NCBI GenBank assembly: GCA_016842045.1
Contig: JAEVEY010000159.1
Location: forward strand, 1 to 51,020
DNA length: 51,020 bases
Source of the DNA: Candidatus Thermoflexus sinensis
GTDB lineage: Bacteria > Chloroflexota > Anaerolineae > Thermoflexales > Thermoflexaceae
Reading direction: 5' to 3'
A program made the position numbers and the translations under genes. Positions 17,734 through 27,330 of the stretch are shown here, one piece after another. The notes beneath the pieces are model-generated. The model was not told the DNA's origin. It worked only from the letters and a program-made list of their open reading frames with translations, and ran no database searches. The number at the start of each line of letters is the position of its first letter. Position 1 is the first letter of the stretch.

Positions 17734-18891
17734 TCATCCCGGGCCGCCTCCATCCTCCGCCAGGCGCACAATTAGCTGAGCGGCCTCCACCAGCGTGGCC
17801 GCTGTGTGGAGAGCAACCCCCTGGGCTCCCTGGAGGATGGCCCGTCCCTCCTCTTCATTGGTGCCTACCAGCCGGACAACCACGGGCACCCGTGGGCGGA
17901 CCATCTCAAAGGCCGCGAGCATCCCCCGGGCCACCTCATCGCAACGGGTGATCCCGCCGAAGATGTTAATCAACACGGCCTTCACGTTCGGATCGGAAAG
18001 GATCAGCCGCATAGCGGCGGCCACCCGTTCCGCGCTGGCCCCACCCCCGATGTCCAGGAAGTTGGCCGGACGGCCGCCGTAGAGCTGGATGATATCCATG
18101 GTCGCCATCGCCAGGCCAGCTCCGTTGACCATACAGCCAATGTTCCCATCCAGCTGCACATAGCTGATCCCATACTTCCGGGCTTCCCGCTCCGTGGGGG
18201 TCTCCTCGTCCTCATCCCGCATGGCCGCCAGATCGGGATGCCGGAACAGGGCGTTGTCGTCGATGATCACCTTGCCATCCAGGGCCAGCAGCGCCGGCCC
18301 GGGCACCACGGCCAGCGGATTGATCTCCGCCAAAGTGGCATCGTTCTCCTCAAAACAGCGATAGAGGCCCAGGGCGATCTGCGCGAAGGAGGGCCAGAGG
18401 GCGCGATCCAGACCGATCCCGGCGGCCAGGGTACGGGCCTGATATTCCCGCAGGCCCAGCTCCGGTTCGACCAGCACCCGCACGATCTTCTCCGGGGTGG
18501 CCCGGGCGACCTCCTCGATGTCCACACCGCCCGCTGAGGAGGCCATGGCCACCACCCGACGCCGGGCCCGGTCGATGGTCAGGCCCAGGTAGAGTTCCGC
18601 CTGGATCTCCGCGGCTTCGTCCACGAGGACGCGGCGCACCGGCAGGCCCTTCAGGGTCATGCTGAGGATCTGCTCGGCGACCTGCTCCGCCTCCTCGGGA
18701 GTGCGGGCCAGGCGGATCCCACCTGCCTTCCCCCGCCCGCCCACAAGGACCTGTGCCTTCACCACCACCGGCTTCCCCAGCTCCTTCGCGATGGCGCGGG
18801 CCTCCTCCGGACTGGTCGCCACCTTCCCCCGCGGGATGGGGATGCCGTAACGCGCGAAGAGCTGCTTGGACTGGTATTCGTGGAGCTTCAT
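17734..18891 (-). CDS. sucC: Succinyl-CoA ligase beta subunit
   Basis: 385 aa, standard length. It opens with [18 protein letters not shown], the typical SucC N-terminus, with an ATP-grasp domain ([16 protein letters not shown]) and a C-terminal ligase domain ([24 protein letters not shown]). Beta binds the nucleotide and, with SucD, forms the cytoplasmic succinyl-CoA ligase. GGAGGG lies eight bases upstream of the ATG. It is preceded on the same strand by a lone nucleotidyltransferase and followed by the HEPN-MNT pair. The GTP versus ATP preference cannot be set from the motif alone. Confidence 0.96.
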   Translation of the reverse strand: MKLHEYQSKQLFARYGIPIPRGKVATSPEEARAIAKELGKPVVVKAQVLVGGRGKAGGIRLARTPEEAEQVAEQILSMTLKGLPVRRVLVDEAAEIQAELYLGLTIDRARRRVVAMASSAGGVDIEEVARATPEKIVRVLVEPELGLREYQARTLAAGIGLDRALWPSFAQIALGLYRCFEENDATLAEINPLAVVPGPALLALDGKVIIDDNALFRHPDLAAMRDEDEETPTEREARKYGISYVQLDGNIGCMVNGAGLAMATMDIIQLYGGRPANFLDIGGGASAERVAAAMRLILSDPNVKAVLINIFGGITRCDEVARGMLAAFEMVRPRVPVVVRLVGTNEEEGRAILQGAQGVALHTAATLVEAAQLIVRLAEDGGGPG

Positions 18892-18966
18892 TCGTTTTCC
18901 CTCCGCTGAGAGCTGGATGTCTGGGCATGCAGATGATGGAGGAATTTCTGAAAAGGGTTTCCGGTT

Positions 18967-19353
18967 TCACAGATCCACCCCCTCCTCCTCAATGCGGCGG
19001 AGCAACCGCGGGGCATCATGAATCTCCTCCACCGGAACCAGGTCCACGTGGAACTCAGGGGCCAGGTCTGCGATGGCCGCCTCGGCTTCCCCCCGGCGCT
19101 CCGGCGGGATGCCCTCCACCGCCAGATCAATGTCGGAACGCTCACGGAACCAGGGGGTCGGCAGGGAACCAAAGACCCGCACCCGACGGGCGCCGAAGCG
19201 GGATTTCAGCAGCTCGGCCGCCGCTCGGGCCACCGCCCAGGCGCGTTCCTGACGCTGCGCCCGGCGCGCCGCTTCCTCCGCCCAACGTCGCTGCCAGAAT
19301 TCCCGATAACGCTCGATTTCTTCAGGCGTCAAATCAGCGGCTGTCTTCGGCAT
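18967..19353 (-). CDS. Nucleotidyltransferase domain protein upstream of sucC
   Basis: 128 aa. VFGSLPTPWFRERSDIDLAV contains an exact GS-x10-D-x-D motif of the pol-beta/MNT superfamily, with a third acidic strand in FHVDLVPVEE. The N-terminal 45 residues form a charged helix (EEIERYREFWQRRWAEEAAR) not found in the minimal MNT protein at 17007. No HEPN gene is adjacent, so it is unpaired here. It ends 75 bases before sucC and may share its transcript. The role could be nucleotide transfer to a protein or RNA; nothing more specific is visible. Confidence 0.82.
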   Translation of the reverse strand: MPKTAADLTPEEIERYREFWQRRWAEEAARRAQRQERAWAVARAAAELLKSRFGARRVRVFGSLPTPWFRERSDIDLAVEGIPPERRGEAEAAIADLAPEFHVDLVPVEEIHDAPRLLRRIEEEGVDL

Positions 19354-19530
19354 CCCGTATCCTCGGGGAAAACCTCAGACCATAACGTCATGGAGTTCGA
19401 TGGGAGCTGGCATGGCCTTCTTCCCCAGGTTTTTGGCCTTCTCTCACTCCCCGTGGCTCAGGGGCCGTGGGGAGGGAGGATAAGACAAAAGGGAAAGAAG
19501 GGAAAGCAGGTCAGATGCGACCCGATCCGA

Positions 19531-19539
19531 ATTATAACA
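19531..19539 (-). promoter_or_regulatory. Extended -10 promoter for the nucleotidyltransferase-suc unit
   Basis: On the minus strand the sequence reads TGTTATAAT, a perfect extended -10, about 180 bases before the ATG at 19353. No good -35 box is seen. The intervening region has a CTCCCC/GGGGAG hairpin (19447-19474) related to the intergenic repeat hairpins. Confidence 0.45.
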
Positions 19540-19610
19540 CGTGATTCTCTTCACGATTTGCCTGCTTCAGGATCCCTTTCAGGAGCATGGTTGTTTTCAG
19601 CAGCCCCTGA

Positions 19611-22600
19611 TTATGGTTGCGGAACTTGAAAGGCCATCACCCGGTGCCCCCCGGCATCTACCACCCAGACTCGCCCATCCGGACCGATTGCGATCCCCTG
19701 GGGGAGCCCGAAGGAAGCGGCATCCTCCCCATACTGGCCGAAGCTGAGCAGCGGATCGCCCTGCTCGTTGAACACCAGGACCCGGAAACCTGTAGGGTCC
19801 GTCGCGAAAATCCGTCCTCGCGCATCGACCGCCACATGCGGCTTGTTCGTAACCGAGGGGTCCAGCCAACCCGCGATCTCCCAGGCCCGGACCGGCGTTC
19901 CATCGGGCATGAAGATCTGGATCCGCCGGTTCCAGGTATCCGCGACGACCAGACGGCCGTCCAGGAGGGCGGCGATGCCAACCGGTTCATCCAGCCGACC
20001 GGGCAGGACCCCTGGTCCGCCCCAGGCTTCCAGAAACCGGCCATCCGGCGTGAACACCTGAATCCGCTTGTTGCCGGTATCCGTGACGTAGAGACGATCC
20101 CCCACAACGACCAGATCCCGGGGGCCGAAAAAGAGACCGGGGTTCTCCTGTGGATCCTGAGACGCCTGAGCGAACCCTCCCCAGGCCCGGAGGAAGCGAC
20201 CATCGGGGGTGAATTGCTGGATCCGATGGTTCCAGAGATCCGCTATATACACCGAACCATCCGGGGCTACGGCGATGCCCCACGGCTCATTGAACTGCCC
20301 GGCCCCCAGCGGCATCGGCCCTGCCCCATCCGGGTCCACGCACCCTGGCTGGCCGCTCTCATATAAGGCACAGAAGGACCCCCAGGCGCGCAGGAAGCGC
20401 CCATCGGGGGCGAAGGCCTGCACGCGATGGTTCCCACCGTCCGTGATGTAGATGGTCCCATCCGGCCCAATGGCCACGTCATGGGGCGTGTTGAAGCGAC
20501 CGGGCTCAACGCCGAACCCTCCGATAACCACCGTGGCGGTGATCACCTGACGGACTTTGGCATAAGGGTCCGTTTCCGCCGGGGCCACAGCTTGCTGTGG
20601 GCGCAGTGGCCAGGCCTTCGCCGCCACGTCTTTTCGAATGAAGAGCTTGAAATCATGCGCCAGCGGCCAGGTATCGATCCGATGTTGCTTCCCGGTGATC
20701 TGATCATAGCGCGTGTAATCGCGATTCCAGAAGATATCCCAGAGCGCTGCCCGGCGTTCCGGATCCAGGAGCCAGCGCCTCAGCCGCTCCCAGGTGAGCT
20801 CCCGATAGTCCTCCATCGGCCACCAGATCAGATGGTATTGATAGGCTTCGTGGGTGTTCCGAAGGACATTTTCTACCTTATACCAGTTGGCGCTGCCCAC
20901 GATGACAATCGGCGACTCCAGGTCCTCGCGGCGAGGGTTTTCCCCGAAGTAGCGCTGCCGCCAGTCGCGGAGATACCAGGAGAACGGCCAGGAGCTATCG
21001 TTATCGTAGGCCACCACCACCTGATCCCGACCGATGGCCCGGGCGACCTCCTCGATCTGCTGCATCGCGATCTTCACCCCTGGCCCGCCATGGGCGTAAA
21101 CGCCGTGCTCGAGGGCCAGATCATAGTTGATGAAGCTGAACCGCCAGGCAACGCGCAGGGTCGCAAAAACCAGGACGATCAGGCCCGCCAGGGCGAAGGA
21201 TTGCAGGAGGCCGGAGAAACCGATGCGGGGGCGAAGGTAAATCCAGACCCCCAGGATGATCCCCATGCCCAGCGCGGCCGCGATCGCCTGGTTGGCCGCT
21301 ATCAGCGATTCCAGGGTCGCGGTCCGGAGCGCGAGACGGGCCTGAGGCCAGGCCGCGAGCAGGCCCAGGAGGGCAGCCACGAAGGGGAAGACCAGCAGGG
21401 CCGCGATCACGCCCCCACCCCGCCACCATCGCCGCCAGTCCAGGATCCCCAGAGTATCCTGAAGGAAAACGGCCGAGAGGAGGATCATCGGCACCGTCAG
21501 ATGGACAGTCAGCCAGGGCATCTTCTCCCCGGCCAGCGTGTAAGCTACCCACGACAGAACCACCCAGGCGCTCAGGAAGCCCCGGAACGCCCACCCCAGG
21601 CGGTCCGGGATCGGGGCGTCCGCGACCCATCGCCCCAGGTAATACCCCAGAGCCAGGAGGGAGAGCAGCATCGGCATGAATTCATACATCGGAGCGATCA
21701 CAAAATAGTAGAAAAGCGGCTGGCTCCCCCGCTGGACACACTGCTGGGCCAGCCAGTAGCCCAGGGAGCCGAGGTAACCGGTGGCGATGCCCGCTCCGTT
21801 GGTGAAAAACGTCGTGAACAGGGGAAGCGAGATCCCGAAGAAGATCCCGAGAATCATAGGCCAGCGGCCCGGATCCCAGGCCATCCCGATCCCGGTGCTC
21901 AGAGCCCCGAAGACCAGGAACAGCACCAGGACCCGGATCATTTCCTCAGTGACCCCGCTGAACGCCCCGCTTTCAAACAGAGACATCGAGGCGAACGGTC
22001 GACGGGCCAGCAGGAGGGAGACCGGGTTCAGCCAGACCAGGCCCGCGGCCGGAAGCATCCACAGGCTGAGCCCGCCGATGACCATCATCAGGTCAAAGGC
22101 GGGTTGCTCCCGCAATCGATCGCGTCCCCATCGCCCGACCAGCACCCAGGCCAGGACCCCGATCCCGGCCAGGGCTCCCAGCCCTCCGGCCAGGGCCATC
22201 CATTGTCCGTGCACCGGGATGTTCTCCGGCCGACACACAAAGGCCCCGGGGATCGGCTCCCGCCCGGATTCCAGCCCGAACAGCATGACCCCGCCGCCGA
22301 GGAGGAGCAACCCCGTTCCCAGCCCCAGCCACCATCGATCCTCGCGGGCGCATCGAGGATCCTGCAAGACCACCACGCTCCAGGCCAGGAAGAGCAGGGA
22401 CCCGAAGATGGCAAGATAGATAAATGCGGCCTCCATGGTGGTGTAGAACAGCGCGATCACCGCCGCCAGGCCGTACAGCCAGCGGACCTCCCGCGTTTCC
22501 AGATAGGCGAAGATCATCCAGACCGTGAGGACCGCCCACAGGGCCATCAGGCCCTCATCCCGGATATACCGGCTGTGATACAGGATCATGGGGGAGATCA

Positions 22601-22994
22601 GGAAGAAGAGGGAGGCCAGGAGGCTCCCCCACCGTCCGAGCCAGCGGCGCATGAAGAGCGGGAGCATCACCAGAGCGATCCCCGCCAGGGCCACGGGAAG
22701 CCGGCCGGAGAAATCGTCGGCCCCGAACAGGAGATAGGCCAGGGCATCCAGGTGGAACTTCAGGGGGCCATGCATGAGGGGAGTATGCTGAAAGCCATTG
22801 CCCCGAAACAGCTGCCAGGCGTAATAGACGTGCAGGCTTTCATCGTGGCTCATCACCCGATCGCCCAGGCGCCACAGGCGGGTGAACGCCGCGGCGGCAA
22901 ACAGCGTTGGATAAGCCCAGCGCTCCAGCGGCGAAAGATCCGCCCACAGCGCTCGCCATCGGGATGGCGAAGAAGGCACCGCTATCTCTGCCAT
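19611..22994 (-). CDS. Agl23-like membrane protein (TIGR03663-type) with C-terminal NHL propeller
   Basis: 1127 aa. Residues ~1-640 hold many membrane helices with the GT-C/PMT-like acidic pair in VMSHDESLHVYYAW, the feature of glycosyltransferase-39-like proteins. The family is the TIGR03663/Agl23 group shared by Chloroflexi and archaea. A soluble segment follows (residues ~650-780). The last ~340 residues form six NHL-type repeats (for example GPDGTIYITDGGNHRVQAF, APDGSVYIADLWNHRIQQF, GDRLYVTDTGNKRIQVF), enough for a six-bladed beta-propeller outside the membrane. It follows two other membrane proteins on the same strand. A role in lipid-linked glycan transfer or surface glycosylation is inference from family. 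Confidence 0.85.
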   Translation of the reverse strand: MAEIAVPSSPSRWRALWADLSPLERWAYPTLFAAAAFTRLWRLGDRVMSHDESLHVYYAWQLFRGNGFQHTPLMHGPLKFHLDALAYLLFGADDFSGRLPVALAGIALVMLPLFMRRWLGRWGSLLASLFFLISPMILYHSRYIRDEGLMALWAVLTVWMIFAYLETREVRWLYGLAAVIALFYTTMEAAFIYLAIFGSLLFLAWSVVVLQDPRCAREDRWWLGLGTGLLLLGGGVMLFGLESGREPIPGAFVCRPENIPVHGQWMALAGGLGALAGIGVLAWVLVGRWGRDRLREQPAFDLMMVIGGLSLWMLPAAGLVWLNPVSLLLARRPFASMSLFESGAFSGVTEEMIRVLVLFLVFGALSTGIGMAWDPGRWPMILGIFFGISLPLFTTFFTNGAGIATGYLGSLGYWLAQQCVQRGSQPLFYYFVIAPMYEFMPMLLSLLALGYYLGRWVADAPIPDRLGWAFRGFLSAWVVLSWVAYTLAGEKMPWLTVHLTVPMILLSAVFLQDTLGILDWRRWWRGGGVIAALLVFPFVAALLGLLAAWPQARLALRTATLESLIAANQAIAAALGMGIILGVWIYLRPRIGFSGLLQSFALAGLIVLVFATLRVAWRFSFINYDLALEHGVYAHGGPGVKIAMQQIEEVARAIGRDQVVVAYDNDSSWPFSWYLRDWRQRYFGENPRREDLESPIVIVGSANWYKVENVLRNTHEAYQYHLIWWPMEDYRELTWERLRRWLLDPERRAALWDIFWNRDYTRYDQITGKQHRIDTWPLAHDFKLFIRKDVAAKAWPLRPQQAVAPAETDPYAKVRQVITATVVIGGFGVEPGRFNTPHDVAIGPDGTIYITDGGNHRVQAFAPDGRFLRAWGSFCALYESGQPGCVDPDGAGPMPLGAGQFNEPWGIAVAPDGSVYIADLWNHRIQQFTPDGRFLRAWGGFAQASQDPQENPGLFFGPRDLVVVGDRLYVTDTGNKRIQVFTPDGRFLEAWGGPGVLPGRLDEPVGIAALLDGRLVVADTWNRRIQIFMPDGTPVRAWEIAGWLDPSVTNKPHVAVDARGRIFATDPTGFRVLVFNEQGDPLLSFGQYGEDAASFGLPQGIAIGPDGRVWVVDAGGHRVMAFQVPQP

Positions 22995-23035
22995 GCCTCG
23001 CTGGTGCTCCGCAGAGGATCCAGAACCGGAAGCGG

Positions 23036-23044
23036 ATTATAACA
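23036..23044 (-). promoter_or_regulatory. Extended -10 promoter before the Agl23-like gene
   Basis: The minus strand reads TGTTATAAT, 42 bases upstream of the ATG, in the same CGTGTTATAAT context as the site at 19531. No -35 match is evident. It would allow separate expression of the Agl23-like gene from the two upstream membrane genes. Confidence 0.45.
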
Positions 23045-23068
23045 CGATTCGCATGCCGCGATGGCTGT

Positions 23069-24742
23069 TCACGGTACTCGAACCCACAACACCGTCCGAC
23101 GCTCGATTGACCCCGCTCCCCTTCGATCCACAATGGCCGGAAACAGCCGTCCGACCCACCGATTGGGCTCCAGTGGAACCGGCATGCTCTCCGGGACAAG
23201 CCACACGTCTCCGATCTCCAGGGCTGGCGGACGGCGGTAAACAGCGACCTCGAATCCGCGGAGGGTCCACCGCCAGAAGGTTTCCTCCTCTTCGGCCACC
23301 ACCACCACGGAAAGCCCGCCGGGCCATCCATGCCGGCGCATCGCTTCCTTTCGCAGCGCGTCCACGACGTCCCGCACGGCCGGTGCGGCCATCTCGAAAA
23401 GGGAGAGCCCGGGAACCGGATCCACCTGCCGTACCAGGGCGGCGGCCCCGGCCATCTGACCCATGCCCAGCGCGAGGGCGAGGGCCCCTGCGATTCCCAG
23501 CGCCGGGGGGTTTCGAATCCAGGATCCCTGGAAGGGGCCTTCCGGAACAGAGATCCGCTTCCCACCGCCCTCTTCCCAATCCAGGGAATCCTTCTTTCCC
23601 TCCATCCTCAACAGGCCTCCTGAGATCCAGATCCCGACCCCCAAAAGCCCCAGCACGCCGATGAGGACCAGCCAGCGGGCCTCCCCGGCCTCTCCTCGGA
23701 GATTCATAAAAGCCGTTATCGTGCCCAGCCCGATCCCACCCATCCCGGCCACCTCAAGAACCGCCGTTCGCTGCGACCGCCAAACCGGCTCCGCCGCTTC
23801 CCAGATCCATTGCACCGTGGAACCAGCCAGCACAATCCATGGGATGAGCGCCACAGCATATTCGGTGAATGGAGCACTGAAGCGGATGAGCTGTAAACCG
23901 ATCCCTATCCCCGCGGCCATGATCAGCGCCGTTCCGAAACGATCCCGCCGGCGGATGGCCAGAATCCCCCCAGCCAGCCCCAGCGTTAGGGTCAGCAGCT
24001 CCCCGCGGAGGAAAGCCTGCATCGTCTCCCACCATGCCGGAAGGCCCTCCAGCGTGAAGCCCGCAAGCCACGCGGAGAGGCCATCCACCGTCTCCCTTGC
24101 TCCGCTTCCCCGCCATCCCCCCCAGGCGCCGACCAGCAGGGCCGTTAATCCGAAAAGCCCAAGGATCTTCCAGCGGGGGAAAGCGGTCTCCGGCGGATCC
24201 AGCCAGACAACCGGAAGGAGCATCAGGCACCCGGTCCAGAAGGCCGGACCAGCCGCGGCACCCACTCCCAGGGCGATCCCTAAACCGATCCAGCGGGAAG
24301 AGGGCGAGGCGCGCCATAAGGCCAGGGCCGCCGCCAGCGCCGCTGCGGCGGCGCTTCCGCCATCCAGGAAGCGGGAGGCCATCAGCGCAATGGGGGAAAC
24401 GGCCCAGAGCCAGGCTGCCCCCATTGCCCCCGCCAGGCCGATGGGGCGCAGGATCCCCCACAGGGCCACCACGACCATGGCGCCTGCCAGCGCGGCCCCC
24501 GAACGCATCCATCCCTCATCGGGCCCAAAGATCGCAAAAACCGTGGCGTTCCAGCCGGCCAGCAGCGGGCTTCCCCCAGAAGGCAAGTCACCGCCGCGCC
24601 ATGCCGCCCATGCCTGGGCCGCCTCCCCGGGAGTGGCCGGGCGGAGCCCCAGGTTCCATCCCCGAAGCAAGAGCGCCAGGACGAAGAGCCCCCCGAGGAG
24701 CAGCGCTTCCAGCCATCGGCGCTCATGAAACCCTTCTTTCAT
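23069..24742 (-). CDS. Multi-spanning GT-C-like membrane protein
   Basis: 557 aa. The first ~370 residues contain about ten hydrophobic helices. The early segment GLRPATPGEAAQAWAAWRGG and the start LLLRGWNLG match the layout of PMT/GT-C glycosyltransferases, but the usual D-E pair is not conserved (PGEA instead of DE), so catalysis is uncertain. The last ~150 residues, after one more helix, are soluble. The ATG overlaps the stop of the upstream YYY-domain gene (ATGA), so the pair is translationally coupled. With the Agl23-like gene this forms a three-gene set typical of Chloroflexi. The function is not established. Confidence 0.75.
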   Translation of the reverse strand: MKEGFHERRWLEALLLGGLFVLALLLRGWNLGLRPATPGEAAQAWAAWRGGDLPSGGSPLLAGWNATVFAIFGPDEGWMRSGAALAGAMVVVALWGILRPIGLAGAMGAAWLWAVSPIALMASRFLDGGSAAAAALAAALALWRASPSSRWIGLGIALGVGAAAGPAFWTGCLMLLPVVWLDPPETAFPRWKILGLFGLTALLVGAWGGWRGSGARETVDGLSAWLAGFTLEGLPAWWETMQAFLRGELLTLTLGLAGGILAIRRRDRFGTALIMAAGIGIGLQLIRFSAPFTEYAVALIPWIVLAGSTVQWIWEAAEPVWRSQRTAVLEVAGMGGIGLGTITAFMNLRGEAGEARWLVLIGVLGLLGVGIWISGGLLRMEGKKDSLDWEEGGGKRISVPEGPFQGSWIRNPPALGIAGALALALGMGQMAGAAALVRQVDPVPGLSLFEMAAPAVRDVVDALRKEAMRRHGWPGGLSVVVVAEEEETFWRWTLRGFEVAVYRRPPALEIGDVWLVPESMPVPLEPNRWVGRLFPAIVDRRGAGSIERRTVLWVRVP

Positions 24743-27189
24743 TCGCGCCTCCGATAGATCACGGTTTCTCCACTTCGGAAAACCGGATCCATCAATCGCT
24801 CGAACTTCTCCAGGGCCTGTGGGGGGAATTCCTGTCGTTCCGTACGGCCAATGATGACATAGATGATCCTATACTTCTCCATAAGCCTCCGGGTGTACTC
24901 GAGGTCCAGAGAGCGCCAGAGGATCTCCAGATCAGGCTCGCGACGGGCCATTTCCACGTAAGAACCCCGCCATTGATGCTCGTGGCCGGCCCATCCCAGC
25001 ACGGTCGGCAGGCCGGTATGAGCGGCGAAGCGCCCGAACTCCGGCTGGAAGGAGATCCCATGCCATCCGGGAGCCTCCAGGATCACCGGCGTCCCCTGGA
25101 CATGCTGATTCAACCATTCGATGGCTGTTAGATCATCGGGGGTCCACCGGGCGAGGTAAGCATAGCCGTCCAGGGTCGGCGGCCGGGCGAAGGATTCCGC
25201 CTTGATGGGGATCATCAGGGCCGGATAGAGCGCCGATAGCGCGATCATGCTGCCGAACAACCCGGCCAGCAGCGGGCGCGCGCGTCCTCCCCGTTCCCAC
25301 AGCGCGCCCATCCCCCAGGCCAGGGCAATGCTCCAGAGCACCCATGTCTGATAATAAAACTTAAAGACTGTGTTCATGCGAGTGCCGAAGAAATCCCTCA
25401 GGAAGACGAACTCCACCGCCCAGGCTAACACGCTTCCCCAAACCATGAGCAAGCCCACGAACGCAGACGCCTCCCGGCTCCCTCGACGCCAGAGCGTGCT
25501 GACCCCAACGGCCATCCCGGCCAGCAACATGGGCACCCATGGCCCGCTTCCAGGGAACGGCTTCCCGTTCACCAGCACCTGGCCATCGAACAATCGCCCA
25601 TACACCCAGGGCCCCAGCGCCTCCAGCGAAACCGGTACTCCGGGCAGGGGGAGCTGGATCGCCCGCGCCAGCTCATAGAGGCCCACCAGCAACCCCACTG
25701 GCACCAGCCCCAGGCCCAGAACGCCTATCAGCACCTGCTTTCCCCAGCGCTCCAGATCCCCCTTCCCACGACGGGAGGCTTCCACCAGCAGCAAGAGGAT
25801 GAGGCCCGTTACCTGAAAACCGAACATCACCAGAAACTGCGGCAGACGGGTCCCGTTATACAGATTGGGGAGGAACCCGCTGGCCTGGGAGCGGAAACCC
25901 AGATAGAACGGCAGATACAGCAACACCCCGAGCCCCAGAACGCCCCCCGCCAACCCGACGATCTCCCACTGGAAGGAAGCCAGCGGGCGCCCCGCGCTCC
26001 ATGCGCCCAGCGCCCAGGCTGTCAGCAGGAGGCCCGTGTAAATGGGGAAATCCCAGGTGTTCAGGAAAGCCAGCCCTCCAAAGACGATCGGCAGGATCCA
26101 GAACGGCGGGCCATGGTCCTGAAGGAAACGCAGGAAGGCCATCCATTCCCGAAGGGAGGAAAGGCCGGGGAACCGCCGGGCGGTCTGGAAGGCAGCCAGG
26201 GCCAGCCCAATGGCCGTTAATGTGAAGGGCAGCGCCAGCACATGGGGGTGCAGATCCCCCAGCAGGAAACTGAATTGAGGAAACTCGTCGATGACCTCCT
26301 GGTGCTGGCCATCGGGCGTATAATCCCGCACCACCCGGGAGGCCCGCCACCACGCCCACACCCGGTTCGGAGGGGGCCAGCACGAGGGCCAGGATCGAGG
26401 CGCAGGAGGCTCGTTCAGCTCCGGGATATCCAGCCAGGCCCAGAAGCCCGGATCCCGAATCCAGCCGCATGAGTGGGCCAGGTCCAGGATCGCCTCGCCG
26501 TTTCCGGCCAGGCCGACCCAGAAGGCGCTCAGCAGGGCCACCGTCCGGGCGGCTCGGGAGCGTTCCGGACGGTAGAAGGACCAGAGGTTCCATCCCAGGC
26601 CGGCGGCTGCAAGCAGGGTAAGCGCGAACCAGGAGGAAACCCCGAGGTTGAACGTGAAGCGGGTTGAAAGGCCGGAAAGTTCGGTAAGGAATCCCAGGAT
26701 GATGTAGCCGAAGTAATAGTAGCTGATAGCGAAGCCGGACAGCCAGGGATCATGAGGGGGGAAACGCTCCGCCCGGACCACCGCGTTCAGAAAGGCCAGC
26801 TCCATCGGCTTCTCGGTGTAGGTGATCTCGGGATTGTAGGCCCGGAAGAGAGTCCAGCCGAGGAAAGCGACGAGGAACAGGAGCTCGTAGAACATCGCCA
26901 GACCGGAATGAGCCCGAAGCCAGCGCCAGGGGGATTCGCCGGATCGCTGGGCCAGCCAGAGCCCCAATCCCAGAGCCAGCCCCCACGCGGCCAGGGCTCC
27001 TCCCCGCGAGGCCGGAAGAACCCCCAGGCTTCCCCCCCACCACCAGAGGAAGCTCATAATCAGGAGTCCCAGGGGGCGAGCCAGGGCCAGCCCGCGATCA
27101 GGGAGGGGGCGGAATATCGTGAACGCCAGGGGCCAGGCCGATGCGCCGATGAGGAACAGCAATAGCCACCAGAGAACAGCTGGAACCAT
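24739..27189 (-). CDS. DUF2298 / Chlor_Arch_YYY membrane protein
   Basis: 816 aa, with roughly 15 or more membrane helices. The family-naming motif is present in SGFAISYYYFGYIILGF, and DEFPQFSFLLGDLHPHVLAL is the second conserved block of this Chloroflexi/archaeal family (TIGR03662/DUF2298). The C-terminal ~150 residues are soluble. The family resembles GT-C glycosyltransferases and is usually found beside TIGR03663 proteins, as here. It is the first gene of its operon: a rho-independent terminator of the F0 operon lies 90 bases upstream. The substrate is unknown. Confidence 0.88.
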   Translation of the reverse strand: MVPAVLWWLLLFLIGASAWPLAFTIFRPLPDRGLALARPLGLLIMSFLWWWGGSLGVLPASRGGALAAWGLALGLGLWLAQRSGESPWRWLRAHSGLAMFYELLFLVAFLGWTLFRAYNPEITYTEKPMELAFLNAVVRAERFPPHDPWLSGFAISYYYFGYIILGFLTELSGLSTRFTFNLGVSSWFALTLLAAAGLGWNLWSFYRPERSRAARTVALLSAFWVGLAGNGEAILDLAHSCGWIRDPGFWAWLDIPELNEPPAPRSWPSCWPPPNRVWAWWRASRVVRDYTPDGQHQEVIDEFPQFSFLLGDLHPHVLALPFTLTAIGLALAAFQTARRFPGLSSLREWMAFLRFLQDHGPPFWILPIVFGGLAFLNTWDFPIYTGLLLTAWALGAWSAGRPLASFQWEIVGLAGGVLGLGVLLYLPFYLGFRSQASGFLPNLYNGTRLPQFLVMFGFQVTGLILLLLVEASRRGKGDLERWGKQVLIGVLGLGLVPVGLLVGLYELARAIQLPLPGVPVSLEALGPWVYGRLFDGQVLVNGKPFPGSGPWVPMLLAGMAVGVSTLWRRGSREASAFVGLLMVWGSVLAWAVEFVFLRDFFGTRMNTVFKFYYQTWVLWSIALAWGMGALWERGGRARPLLAGLFGSMIALSALYPALMIPIKAESFARPPTLDGYAYLARWTPDDLTAIEWLNQHVQGTPVILEAPGWHGISFQPEFGRFAAHTGLPTVLGWAGHEHQWRGSYVEMARREPDLEILWRSLDLEYTRRLMEKYRIIYVIIGRTERQEFPPQALEKFERLMDPVFRSGETVIYRRRE

Positions 27190-27278
27190 TCGCTACCGCC
27201 AGCGGTAGGGGATGCCTGAGTGGATTCGCATGGCCAGATTGGGCGGACAGAGCGGGATCACCGGAGCCGGAGAGCATG

Positions 27279-27316
27279 AAAAAGCGGGGGCCTTTTGGAT
27301 CTCGCAGGCCCCCGCT
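27279..27316 (-). terminator. Rho-independent terminator of the F0 operon
   Basis: On the minus strand AGCGGGGGCC pairs perfectly with GGCCCCCGCT and is followed by TTTTT. It lies 15 bases after the atpF-H stop. This is the cleanest intrinsic terminator in the window and shows that the F0 genes do not read through into the downstream operon. Confidence 0.88.
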
Positions 27317-27330
27317 GACCGGCAACTTGC

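Noticed and set aside
20427-23042. 871-aa ORF on the plus strand opposite the Agl23-like gene
   Set aside because: It is extremely rich in Pro, Gln, Arg, His and Asp with no recognisable domain. It mirrors the codons of a well-supported membrane protein on the other strand, so it is a GC-driven shadow.
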